DNA of 64,000 nucleotides from CAIKNB01 sp041658705 (lineage in GTDB: Bacteria > Patescibacteriota > Patescibacteriia > 2-12-FULL-60-25). The notes under the pieces are model-generated. The model was not told the origin of the DNA. It did no database searches and saw only the letters and a program-made list of their open reading frames with translations. A program made the position numbers and the translations under genes. This document shows, piece after piece, positions 15,792 through 23,886 of this stretch (the stretch's first letter is position 1; the number at the start of each line of letters is the position of its first letter). Location of the stretch: NCBI GenBank assembly GCA_041658705.1, contig JBAZZT010000005.1, positions 36,462-100,461 on the forward strand, given 5' to 3'.

Positions 15792-17416
15792 ACAATTACA
15801 AATTACAAATTACAAATGCCAAATTACCGAGCCTTCGGACATCTTTTTGCGCCCATCCTTGGGCGGCGTGGGTTTGTGTTTTGCTCGTGGTTGAGACTGT
15901 TTCTTTCGCGACGTTGTTCGATCCTTTAGCCAACGCTATAGCCTGCGCCGTGGTCGGATTTGTAGTTTTTATTCTGGGTTGGAGAAAACCGACGCTTGGT
16001 CTCGCGGCGTTGTTGCTCGAAAACATGGTCGGTTCGTTCGGCTATCTGCTCCAGATAAATCTAGGTCAACCGGCGATATCTTTGCGTATCGTCATGTTCG
16101 CCACGTTCTTTGCGGGTTGGTTGATCAATGCAGTGCAAGCTAAAGCGTTCAATGATCTTAAGTCTCTTTTATTCGGTCTTAAACCTTATTTCATCCTTGC
16201 GGTCTTGGTAGTTTATGCGATAGTGCGCGGATACCTTTTAGGTCAGCGTCAATTTCTCGTCAGCGATGCCAATGCTTGGCTGGAATTGGCCGTGCTCATT
16301 CCGGTATGCGATATCGCGTATCGCCAACGCGAACGCATCCGTCGCGATTTTATTTCGGTCATCTACACCGGCATCGGCTGGTTGGCGGCTAAGACTTTTA
16401 TCTTGGAATATTTGTTTGCGCACAAGCTCGGCGGCGAGAGCTTGAGTTATGTTTACGTCTGGGTGCGGCGGACCGGCGTTGGCGAAATCACGCGCGTCAT
16501 CCAAAGCGCTTATCGCATCTTTTTCCAATCACACATCTTCGCTGTGGCAGCCGCGACTTTTTGCGCCAGTAAATTATTTTCAGAACGACACGATGAAACC
16601 GCTTTGTCATTGCGAGCCACGGCGTTCGCGAACGCCGTGGCGAGCGCACAATCCAAAAGCGCGCGGCAATCCCTGGATTCCAGAGATTGCTTCGTCGTTG
16701 CTACTCCTCGCAATGACAAACTAATCCCTTGGCTTTTCTCGGCAGCAGCTTGGTTCATCATTGGCCTAAGTTTGTCGCGCAGCTTTTGGCTGGGAACGGC
16801 TGCGGGTTTGATTTGTTTGGCGGCGCTGCTGATCCGGAAACGGAATTTTCTTTGGAGCCGTGTTTTTCTTTTCGCGACCTCCGCCTTCGCCGGAGTCTTA
16901 CTCATGCTCGCGGCTTTAGCTTTTCCTTTGCCGCCAGTGTCTTTCGATTTCGGCGGCGTTGTCTCGAGTCGCGCTAATTTGAGCGAAGACGCGGTGGTCA
17001 GCCGCTGGCAGCTTTTGCCGGCCATGGTCGAAAAGATAAAGACTCATCCGATCCTAGGTTCCGGTTTCGGTAGCACCATCGTCTACGAATCAAAAGATCC
17101 GCGCGTGGTCGCGCTTACCGGCGGACGATATGAGACGTACGCTTTCGAGTGGGGTTGGCTGGGATTCTGGGTGAAGTTCGGCGTTTTGGGTATCCTGGTC
17201 ATGGTTTGGATTCTTGTTTCGCTTGGCCGTAGGATTTGGCGTCTGGATGAACCGTTGTGGCTACGCGCCGGCGCCGTCGCGACGCTGTTTGCCTTGTCTG
17301 TCGTGCATTTTTTCACCCCGTATCTGAACCATCCGCTTGGCTTCGCCTTTTTGCTCGTCGGTGAAGGATTGATTCGTTCAAATAAAAATTATGCGCCAAG
17401 AAAAACCATCACTTGA
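15788..17416 (+). CDS. O-antigen polymerase/ligase-like membrane protein carrying an in-frame repeat
   Basis: 542 residues with about 11 hydrophobic segments. The Wzy_C-type signature is near residues 410-425 (LPAMVEKIKTHPILGSGFGS), so it probably polymerises or ligates the glycan on the outer face of the membrane. Two oddities. Residues about 273-310 are encoded by a 114-bp REP-like palindrome (16605-16718) inserted between membrane helices without breaking the frame. The first 15 residues (MNNYKLQITNAKLPS) are encoded by the same ACAAATT words that form intergenic palindromes, so the native start may differ. Confidence 0.82.
   Translation: MNNYKLQITNAKLPSLRTSFCAHPWAAWVCVLLVVETVSFATLFDPLANAIACAVVGFVVFILGWRKPTLGLAALLLENMVGSFGYLLQINLGQPAISLRIVMFATFFAGWLINAVQAKAFNDLKSLLFGLKPYFILAVLVVYAIVRGYLLGQRQFLVSDANAWLELAVLIPVCDIAYRQRERIRRDFISVIYTGIGWLAAKTFILEYLFAHKLGGESLSYVYVWVRRTGVGEITRVIQSAYRIFFQSHIFAVAAATFCASKLFSERHDETALSLRATAFANAVASAQSKSARQSLDSRDCFVVATPRNDKLIPWLFSAAAWFIIGLSLSRSFWLGTAAGLICLAALLIRKRNFLWSRVFLFATSAFAGVLLMLAALAFPLPPVSFDFGGVVSSRANLSEDAVVSRWQLLPAMVEKIKTHPILGSGFGSTIVYESKDPRVVALTGGRYETYAFEWGWLGFWVKFGVLGILVMVWILVSLGRRIWRLDEPLWLRAGAVATLFALSVVHFFTPYLNHPLGFAFLLVGEGLIRSNKNYAPRKTIT
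16605..16718. repeat. REP-like palindrome inserted in the polymerase gene
   Basis: Begins TGTCATTGCGAG and ends CTCCTCGCAATGACA, with an inner palindrome GGCGTTCGCGAACGCC and the GCAATCCCTGGATTCCAGAGATTGC core. It is 114 bp, exactly 38 codons. Relatives of this family lie at 46432-46517 and 19615-19682. Confidence 0.88.
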
Positions 17417-19349
17417 AATTCCAGAGTTGCCGGAAGAAGATAAATCGGGCGTCAGGCGCCGCCCAAGATTTAAGCGTGAAGAATTTTCGGACGAACCGGC
17501 GAAGGTTGAACGAAAGAATGCACAAGAAAAAATTCAAGAATTGCACGCGCGTCTGGATGAGATCTTCACCCTCGGACTGCATTTGCCAGCCACGCCGCTC
17601 GGACGCGAATATCTCGGCAAAGCGGTCGAGACGATTCATCAAGCGCGCAGCAATTGGGAGAAGCCGAACATGGTCATCCGGCCGCAGAACGAAGCGGAAC
17701 GCAAAAAAGTCATAGACAAGATATATGAACTTGGCGCACGGTCGGATGCGCCGGGGCGCATCGCTTATCAAGAACGGGTAAGCAAAGAGCTGGAAAGCGG
17801 CAAGAACGTGTCGTTTGGTGAGATGTATCAGAATCTCGCCAAGCTGAACGGCGAAGATCCTGAACGCGTCAAACAGGCGATACGCCGTAAGGATGAATTG
17901 GTCGAGCGATTGGCGCAGCGTATGGGTGGAAAAATGGATGACGCTTTTATCCGTTCCGTCGTGGACGAAATGTTTGGACCGAATACGAATTACGATTGGG
18001 GACAAGGTTCGGCTACGGAATATTTTTTGACCGGCAAGCGCAACTGTAATGCACTCGCCGATGCCACGCCGATGGTTTTTGAGGAGCTCATCAAAAAACT
18101 GCCGCTCGAAGAGCAAAAGCGATATGAGCTCGGTATGGCCGTGGAAAAACAACACATTATCGGCACGCTCACGTTCAAACGAGACGATGGTTCAATCGAT
18201 CACACGCTCTATCTCCAACCGCCGACGGAAAAATTAGTCGGGCAAAAGGAACGGACCGGTTCGCCGACCATCCCGCTTGAGACGGTCAAAAGAGCCATGG
18301 TCTCCAAAGAACCGATAAAAATCACTTCACCGGTCAAACCCGGCGAAATCGTCGCAGCCAGTCCGGATCTAGACCTCGTCGTAAACCATCCTTTCTTATT
18401 GAACATCAAAGTCGAAGGACCGTTGCGCGGATCTGGTTACGTGCGCGAAATAGCCGAAGAACGCGGCATCAAGCCCGTCAAATCCGAACCGGAAAAGCTC
18501 GCAGCCGTTCAGGAGCTGACGTTGTCGGAGGACGCCAATAAAGCCGTAGACATCAGGAAGCACGCTGAAGATTACATGCTGAATATGGCGCGCGGCGCTA
18601 AATCCGCGGTCGAGATAGATGCGATGGGACTGAAATCACCCAGCGTCGAACAAGTAAAAGCTTTGAATGATTGGCAGGGTCAGCGTCGCCCGGAAAATAT
18701 TGAATATGGAGAAATCGAGGATATGTCAGCCGAAGTGTTGCGTGAGGTCCTGAACACCCCGGCGGAAGAAGTCGGATTTCGCTTGCGGGCGGATGATCTT
18801 AAGAAGTTGGAGTCAGCCCTGTCTATCATCGCAAGTGCAGAGCCTCAAAAAACTCCGTTGCGCATAAAATTCACGATCGGGAATTTCGGTGATAATGCCG
18901 GCCACATGGGTTATTTATTCGCCGCTTCAGGAATCAGGCGAATGGCATTCGCGCAAGAAGAATCAGCTTCTTTCAAACAGATCCAGATGTTCAAATATAT
19001 AATCAAACATGCAGCTGAAAATGGAACTCACGACATTTATATCGATAACAAAGATTGGACGCCCTTAGAAGACATGACAGACGGACTGTCATCCGTTTCA
19101 TCTTTGAATGTCCACATAGGAATCGAGGATTATGTAGGAATCGTTACCCATTACCCTGAATTGACAAAAAACAAACATCTCAAGCCGTGGATAAACAATC
19201 TTTACACCAATTTGCAACTGTCTTATTTTTTCCAGACGGAACTACGGGTCCCGGTCGAGCGGGTAAAGCAATACAAAGTCGAGGAAATACTTAAGGCTTG
19301 CGCCATCGAGTCGGAGGAAAAATACATGCACTACATCGCCGGACCGTAG
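17391..19349 (+). CDS. Large protein of unknown function, possible Cys-protease/transglutaminase-like core
   Basis: 652 residues, not recognised. No signal peptide or membrane segment. Residues 1-60 are charged and probably disordered; 60-190 are helical. A segment with Cys219 (KRNCNALADATPMVF) followed by His255 (EKQHIIGTLTF) and His271 has the spacing and feel of a transglutaminase- or papain-like Cys-His pair; this is a guess. The last 180 residues (from about 470) are a separate mixed alpha/beta region with lower GC. It overlaps the polymerase gene by 26 bases and is the last gene of the glycan operon, so a role with that glycan is likely. Confidence 0.7.
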   Translation: MRQEKPSLEIPELPEEDKSGVRRRPRFKREEFSDEPAKVERKNAQEKIQELHARLDEIFTLGLHLPATPLGREYLGKAVETIHQARSNWEKPNMVIRPQNEAERKKVIDKIYELGARSDAPGRIAYQERVSKELESGKNVSFGEMYQNLAKLNGEDPERVKQAIRRKDELVERLAQRMGGKMDDAFIRSVVDEMFGPNTNYDWGQGSATEYFLTGKRNCNALADATPMVFEELIKKLPLEEQKRYELGMAVEKQHIIGTLTFKRDDGSIDHTLYLQPPTEKLVGQKERTGSPTIPLETVKRAMVSKEPIKITSPVKPGEIVAASPDLDLVVNHPFLLNIKVEGPLRGSGYVREIAEERGIKPVKSEPEKLAAVQELTLSEDANKAVDIRKHAEDYMLNMARGAKSAVEIDAMGLKSPSVEQVKALNDWQGQRRPENIEYGEIEDMSAEVLREVLNTPAEEVGFRLRADDLKKLESALSIIASAEPQKTPLRIKFTIGNFGDNAGHMGYLFAASGIRRMAFAQEESASFKQIQMFKYIIKHAAENGTHDIYIDNKDWTPLEDMTDGLSSVSSLNVHIGIEDYVGIVTHYPELTKNKHLKPWINNLYTNLQLSYFFQTELRVPVERVKQYKVEEILKACAIESEEKYMHYIAGP

Positions 19350-19364
19350 TAGGCGAGGTAGCGA

Positions 19365-19682
19365 CCTCCTTATCATGGCTTGCCGCAGCGTTCGCAAACG
19401 ACGTGCCGGGATGACAGAACCCTCCTGTCATTACCCGGTTCAACCACGTTGGACGTGACGCAGCCGGGTAATCCAGACCTTGAAAACATTGGAAAGGTTT
19501 TTCTCTCTGGATCCCCCGCGTTCGCGGAGGATGACAGAGGGAGAAGCGGAGGATGACAGAGAGGGGGCGGAGGATGACTATTTTCTGTCATCCCGGCCTT
19601 GAGCCGGGATCTCTGGCTTTCGGAGATTGTTCTGTCGCGTTAGACGCGACTTTACGTCGCTGCTGCTCCTCGCAATGACAAC
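19365..19682. repeat. Cluster of nested REP-like palindromes
   Basis: At least three modules: one with TGTCATTACCCGG ... GCCGGGTAATCCAG and TTCTCTCTGGATCCCCCGCGTTCGCGGAGGATGACAG split by an insert (19426-19535); one with CTGTCATCCCGGCCTTGAGCCGGGAT (19585-19611); and one ending CTCCTCGCAATGACA (19615-19682). It fills the gap between the convergent glycan operon and fmt, and encodes the last 30 or so residues of fmt. Confidence 0.8.
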
Positions 19683-20613
19683 GCGTCCAATTTTTATTGC
19701 CGCGTAAAAAAGCTGCGCCGTCCATCGCGGGTTTGCTTTCGGGTTGAAGTTTTTGGATTTCGATGACCGTGCCATCGGCGCAAGCGATGCAGGGCAAGTC
19801 GTTGCGCACGAAGCGCTCGCTTGGTTTTTTTTCTGTGTCATCGGCTCCAAGTCGAGCCGTGATGATTTTTAGGCGTTTGCCGTCGAATTCCATCCAAGTC
19901 CCGGGCCAGGGATCGTAGGCGCGGATGAGCCGCTCCACTTCTTGCGCAGTTTTATCGAAATCAAGTTTGCCGTCGTCGCGCGAAAGAATCTTGCAAGACG
20001 TTGCGATTGTATGATCCTGTTCTTGCGCTTCGATTCTTCCATCAAGATAGTCGGCCAAGACGTCGGGCAAGATGCGACCGCCGAGATCGGCCAGCCTATC
20101 GTGCAACGCCCCGCCGGTATCAGTATCCAGGATTTTTTCTTCGGCCTGCGCCAAAAGCGGACCGTGATCCATCTCGGCATCGATCTGCATAATCGTTACG
20201 CCGCTAAGCGTATCGCCGGCGGCGATGGCGGCTTGGATCGGCGAAGCGCCGCGCCAACGAGGCAGCAGCGAGCCGTGGACGTTGATGATGCCTTGTCGCG
20301 GCAAATCCAAGAGCCACTGCGGTAAAATCTTGCCGTATGACACGACGACAAAAGCATCGCAGGTCGGGCCGACCTCCGTGATCCATGCTTTGAAGTTTTC
20401 ATCTTTGAGTTTTTCGGGCTGGAATATCTGGATTCCAGCTTTCGCTGGAATGACGAAACTTTTCACCGGCGGGGGAGTCAGGACCGCATGCCGTCCGACT
20501 GGTCGGTCGGGTTGGGTCACGATTCCGGCAATCTCAAAACGTCCATCTTGCATTAATGCGCGGAGCGATGGAATGGCGAATTCCGATGTGCCGAAGAAGA
20601 TGATGCGATGCAT
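19588..20613 (-). CDS. fmt: Methionyl-tRNA formyltransferase with two repeat-encoded segments
   Basis: 341 residues; formylates initiator Met-tRNA using 10-formyl-THF. Catalytic Asn, His and Asp are present in INVHGSLLPRWRGASPIQ and the MQIDAEMDHGP region; the N-terminal FFGTSEFAIPSL and a C-terminal OB-like domain are also seen. Two foreign segments occur. Residues near 52-61 (FVIPAKAGIQ) are encoded by a REP palindrome at 20427-20457. About 33 residues after the natural end (FLRGNKNW) are encoded by the REP cluster, giving an Arg/Lys-rich tail. It follows def and priA in the same operon. Confidence 0.93.
   Translation of the reverse strand: MHRIIFFGTSEFAIPSLRALMQDGRFEIAGIVTQPDRPVGRHAVLTPPPVKSFVIPAKAGIQIFQPEKLKDENFKAWITEVGPTCDAFVVVSYGKILPQWLLDLPRQGIINVHGSLLPRWRGASPIQAAIAAGDTLSGVTIMQIDAEMDHGPLLAQAEEKILDTDTGGALHDRLADLGGRILPDVLADYLDGRIEAQEQDHTIATSCKILSRDDGKLDFDKTAQEVERLIRAYDPWPGTWMEFDGKRLKIITARLGADDTEKKPSERFVRNDLPCIACADGTVIEIQKLQPESKPAMDGAAFLRGNKNWTRCHCEEQQRRKVASNATEQSPKARDPGSRPG
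20427..20457. repeat. REP palindrome inside fmt
   Basis: CTGGATTCCAGC TTTC GCTGGAATGACGA: a short stem of the widespread GTCATTCC...GGAATCC type, in frame, encoding FVIPAKAGIQ on the minus strand. Confidence 0.85.
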
Positions 20614-20617
20614 GGCG

Positions 20618-20706
20618 TCTAGTAACTAGTAGCTAGTATCTGGTAGCTAGTAGCTGGTATGGGTCGGTGAATTATACGAGCTACCAGCTACCAGATACCA
20701 GCTACT
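20618..20706. repeat. Word-reiteration palindrome (CTAGTAG / TAGCTGG word)
   Basis: CTAGTAACTAGTAGCTAGTATCTGGTAGC words on the left, a loop near 20655-20678, then GCTACCAGCTACCAGATACCAGCTAC on the right. It lies between def and fmt. A one-arm relative is at 48803-48853. Confidence 0.85.
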
Positions 20707-20715
20707 CGGTTCGAA

Positions 20716-21201
20716 TCAAACCGCCTTCCTATCCGTCCCTTTAGTCGTCTTGAGCGCTTTGTCCACGAAGAGCACGCCTTCGAGGTGATCGAATTCATGC
20801 TGCAGGACGATGGCGTGGAAACCTCTCGCTTCGACTTCGCTGCGTCGGCCGTGGCGATTGAGCGCTTTGAGGCGGATGCGTTTGGCGCGCGGCACGACGC
20901 CCCAGATGCCGGGCACGGACAAGCAGCCTTCTTCGCTTTCCAGCATGGCTTCAGACAGCATCTCGATTTCCGGATTGATGTAAACTTCGACGTCAGTTTT
21001 ATTTTCCACGACGAAGACGCGGAGGTTGTTGCCGACTTGCGGCGCAGCGATCCCGACGCCGCCCGCTTCGTGCATGGTCAGGATTAAGTCATCCAAAAAT
21101 TCTTGGAATTCGGAAGTGCCGATTTCCTCGCGCGCAACCGAAACAGAACGCTGATGCAGCGTTTTGGTCGGTAAGGTCACGATTTTGAGGACTTTGGGCA
21201 T
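20716..21201 (-). CDS. def: Peptide deformylase
   Basis: 161 residues; removes the formyl group from nascent proteins. All three motifs are intact: GVGIAAPQVG (motif 1), EEGCLSVPG (motif 2 with the metal-ligand Cys) and QHEFDHLEGVLF (motif 3, HExxH). It pairs functionally with the downstream fmt. A word-reiteration palindrome lies on each side of the gene. Confidence 0.96.
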   Translation of the reverse strand: MPKVLKIVTLPTKTLHQRSVSVAREEIGTSEFQEFLDDLILTMHEAGGVGIAAPQVGNNLRVFVVENKTDVEVYINPEIEMLSEAMLESEEGCLSVPGIWGVVPRAKRIRLKALNRHGRRSEVEARGFHAIVLQHEFDHLEGVLFVDKALKTTKGTDRKAV

Positions 21202-21209
21202 GGGGCGGA

Positions 21210-21294
21210 GTAGAAGCTGGAAGCTGGAAGCTGGAAGCTAGGACCCAGACCCCAGATTCTAGCTTCTAGCTTCTAGCTTCTAGCTTCTGACTAC
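21210..21294. repeat. Word-reiteration palindrome (GAAGCTG / AGCTTCT word)
   Basis: Left arm: GAAGCTG repeated four times with changes. Loop: GGACCCAGACCCCAG. Right arm: AGCTTCT repeated four times. It fills the gap between priA and def. Confidence 0.88.
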
Positions 21295-23007
21295 TTAGCT
21301 GAAAAAAGCCACTGGGTCAAGGTCAATGATGGCATCGCGGCGCCAAGGATTCAAGATTCGGATCAGCTCGTCTTCCGCGAACTCGAGCGGCGCTTTGAAG
21401 TGGAGGATGTGGCGCGGCGACTCATGCGGACGAAAGGCGACTGAAAACGGTCCTTCGATGACGCAACCCGGCGGCAAGTCGGGCTTGATTTTACGCGCCA
21501 AATCTTCCGCTTGAGATTCCGATCCTCTGACGATGAGTTTGACGACGCGTCCGGCCGGAGGATAGCCGAATAGTTTGCGCTCGGCGAGTTCTTTTTCCCA
21601 TTCCTGCGCCAGGCCTCGGGTAGTCAGCCAAGAGCGGCAGGCGGTAAGATTCTCTTCACGACCCTGCACCAGCAGACTTGAGGATGAAGTTTGCGCGCGC
21701 GCCGCGATCTTGCGCCAATTCATGACCAGCCGCTCGCGTCGACGGATGTCTTCGATCGCTCCGGCTAAGAGCGTCAAGTCGGAGACGGCGACACAGCTGT
21801 TTTGCGGAAAATCGTTTTCCAGGGCTTGAGTCAGCGAGCGAATTTGCACGCGACCCAAATCAGCCGCTTTGATTTGTTCAGCTAAGCGCTCTCGGCCGCT
21901 GCGACTTTTGGAAAAATCAGTCCCATTGCAACTCGGACAGGCGCGAGGCAAAGGTGATTTTTTTCCGCAATGTCGGCACAGGCCGCCGCCGTTTTCCGGA
22001 GACAGGCCGTAGCCGCAACTGGGGCAGACGGCGCGCCAGCCGCAATCTTTGCAGACCTGCCTGGCGCGAAAACCGTGGACCGGATGGATCAGGACGATTT
22101 CGCGGCCGGACTCCGCCGCGGCGCGCAAACGCGATAGCGTGCCGTCGGTCAAGATGTCGGTTTCGGCGTGACCGTGACGTGATGTATTTTCAGTCGTGAT
22201 CTCAAGCGAGATTTCCGGCGCGGGGGCCTCTTGGCCTAAGCGCGGAGTCAGATAGTGTTCGCTCACGGCTAGTTTTGGATTCAGACGCGCGCATTCTTGC
22301 ACCAAACGACGCGCATCATAACGCGGAGCCAGTTCGTCTTGCTTGAAATCGTCATTTTCCGGTTCGTTGATCACGACTCGGTCGGAGCAGGCAGCCAGCC
22401 AAGCGCCGAGTTTGGTCACGACCAGGGTTTTGTTTTTTGCCGACGCAAAATCAGCCACGAGCTTCCAGGCAGCACCAGGCGCAAGGTCTGAATGCAAAGC
22501 CGGACAGCCCAGCTTGAGCGCAGCCTTCTCGACTTCGGTTTTCCAGGCGCATAACACGAGCGTCCGACCCGTCCCGTCGCGGGCGGTCTTGATCGCAGCA
22601 GCCAGCGGATCAAGCGAAGGATGGAAGGTGCGCGTCTCGCGAGTCAGCTTGAGCTGTTCCGCGGTGTCAGGCATTTTCATCGCCTTTGCTCTTTTTGGGA
22701 CGTGCCTGATCCAAGAAAACAAGATTGATGGTTTGGCGCTGAAGGTCAGCGCGCTGATGCGTTCAAGCAGCTCAACGGTCTCGGGATGGAATTTGAGCAG
22801 CGGTTGCGGACAACCTAAGTCCACGGCTTTTTCGGCCACGAGGCTGCTGGCAGAAGTCTTGATCACCAGACCGGGCAAACGTTTTTTCCTGAACGGCACC
22901 GTCACCAAATCGCCGGGACCGAGTCGGCAATCTCGTTCCACGGCGTAATCGAATTCTTCGACCCCAGGCACGGTGCGCAGAGCCGGGACGACGGTGATGT
23001 AGGGCAT
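21295..23007 (-). CDS. priA: PriA-like primosomal protein N' lacking helicase motifs
   Basis: 570 residues. It has the PriA layout: N-terminal DNA-binding domain (GDLVTVPFRKKRLPGLVI), a RecA-like region, the eight-Cys zinc domain (Cys 319, 322, 328, 331, 344, 347, 357, 360) and a C-terminal domain with PPAGRVVKLIVRGS. No Walker A GxGKT is present in the first RecA lobe, and the DEEH box is NEPE (residues 214-217), although the following FKQDELAPRYDARRL is conserved. It is therefore probably not an ATPase and may act only as a fork- or SSB-binding scaffold. Upstream of def and fmt, a common arrangement. Confidence 0.85.
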   Translation of the reverse strand: MPYITVVPALRTVPGVEEFDYAVERDCRLGPGDLVTVPFRKKRLPGLVIKTSASSLVAEKAVDLGCPQPLLKFHPETVELLERISALTFSAKPSILFSWIRHVPKRAKAMKMPDTAEQLKLTRETRTFHPSLDPLAAAIKTARDGTGRTLVLCAWKTEVEKAALKLGCPALHSDLAPGAAWKLVADFASAKNKTLVVTKLGAWLAACSDRVVINEPENDDFKQDELAPRYDARRLVQECARLNPKLAVSEHYLTPRLGQEAPAPEISLEITTENTSRHGHAETDILTDGTLSRLRAAAESGREIVLIHPVHGFRARQVCKDCGWRAVCPSCGYGLSPENGGGLCRHCGKKSPLPRACPSCNGTDFSKSRSGRERLAEQIKAADLGRVQIRSLTQALENDFPQNSCVAVSDLTLLAGAIEDIRRRERLVMNWRKIAARAQTSSSSLLVQGREENLTACRSWLTTRGLAQEWEKELAERKLFGYPPAGRVVKLIVRGSESQAEDLARKIKPDLPPGCVIEGPFSVAFRPHESPRHILHFKAPLEFAEDELIRILNPWRRDAIIDLDPVAFFS

Positions 23008-23009
23008 GA

Positions 23010-23092
23010 AAGAGAGTAGAAAGTAGAGGGTAGAGGATAGCCAACCGAATTGATTTCTGGCTACTCTCTACCATCTACTCTCTACTCTCTAT
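23010..23092. repeat. Word-reiteration palindrome (GTAGA / CTCTCTAC word)
   Basis: GAGAGTAGAAAGTAGAGGGTAGAGG leads into ATAGCCA, loop ACCGAATTGATT, then TCTGGCTAC followed by TCTCTACCATCTACTCTCTACTCTC. It is a full two-arm copy of the TAGCCA/TGGCTA family, between priA and the LigB-like gene. Confidence 0.88.
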
Positions 23093-23094
23093 TT

Positions 23095-23886
23095 TTAGAT
23101 TATATCAAACCGCGCCGTCAGATAGCCGACGCCGAAAGGCGCTTCGTAGCAAAGTTTTTTGGGCGTGACGTTGATTTCGTCGAGCGCGCCCAACATGGTC
23201 ATGATGGGACGAAAACCGCATTGACCCGCGTTCTCGACCAAGTCGAAATCAAGCTTGAGCAGAGCTTCAGGTTTGTTATCGGCTGCATAAGTCACCATAG
23301 CTTCGTCGAATTTCGGACCCTCGGGGCTGGCGCCGCCGGGTGAATCCTTGGACAGTTTATGCGACAAGTCAGCGCTGGCGATCACGGCGACGCGCGCCGG
23401 TTCGGCGTGCAGGATGCGTTTGAGTTGTTTGCCGAATTCATAATGCGCTTTGCCATCGAGCATGGAAGGGGACACTGGGATTAGCTTCCAGCCGGAAAGG
23501 TGCGTGGTCAAAGTCAGGATGGGAACGGCGAAGCCATAATCCAGTTCTTCGCTTGAAGTCAGGGTGAAGGGCACGTTTTCCTCGCGCATCAAGCGCTGCA
23601 TGTGGTCGATCATCAAAAAATCTCCCTTGGCTTCGATGGTGGTGGAGAAATCGCCGAAGGATTTGAAGTTGCCGGTATATTTTTGCGCCAGGTTCAGGCT
23701 GAAGGCGTCGGGATAGCGCGCGCCATGCGGGGCGATGATGCAGATGGTGTCGGGTTTGGCGAGATAGAGCGCCTGTTCGATCTCGGCCAGCGCGGCCAGG
23801 GTGGCGGAAAGTTTTTCGCGATGCTCTTTGCCGATTGACGGCACGATAAGCGGCGAATGCGGCACGATGGCCGAAAAGACGATCAT
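23095..23886 (-). CDS. Class III extradiol dioxygenase LigB / MEMO-like protein
   Basis: 263 residues. PHSPLIVPSIG, CIIAPHGARYPDAFS, LDYGFAVPILTL, VAVIASADLSHKL and the EAPFGVGYLTARF end match the LigB/Memo fold, which includes AmmeMemoRadiSam protein B. The first His, the Asp-Ser-His segment and the following acidic residues suggest that a metal site could form. Members without aromatic pathways are common and their reaction is unsettled. It overlaps the secreted-protein gene by 4 bases. Confidence 0.8.
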   Translation of the reverse strand: MIVFSAIVPHSPLIVPSIGKEHREKLSATLAALAEIEQALYLAKPDTICIIAPHGARYPDAFSLNLAQKYTGNFKSFGDFSTTIEAKGDFLMIDHMQRLMREENVPFTLTSSEELDYGFAVPILTLTTHLSGWKLIPVSPSMLDGKAHYEFGKQLKRILHAEPARVAVIASADLSHKLSKDSPGGASPEGPKFDEAMVTYAADNKPEALLKLDFDLVENAGQCGFRPIMTMLGALDEINVTPKKLCYEAPFGVGYLTARFDII

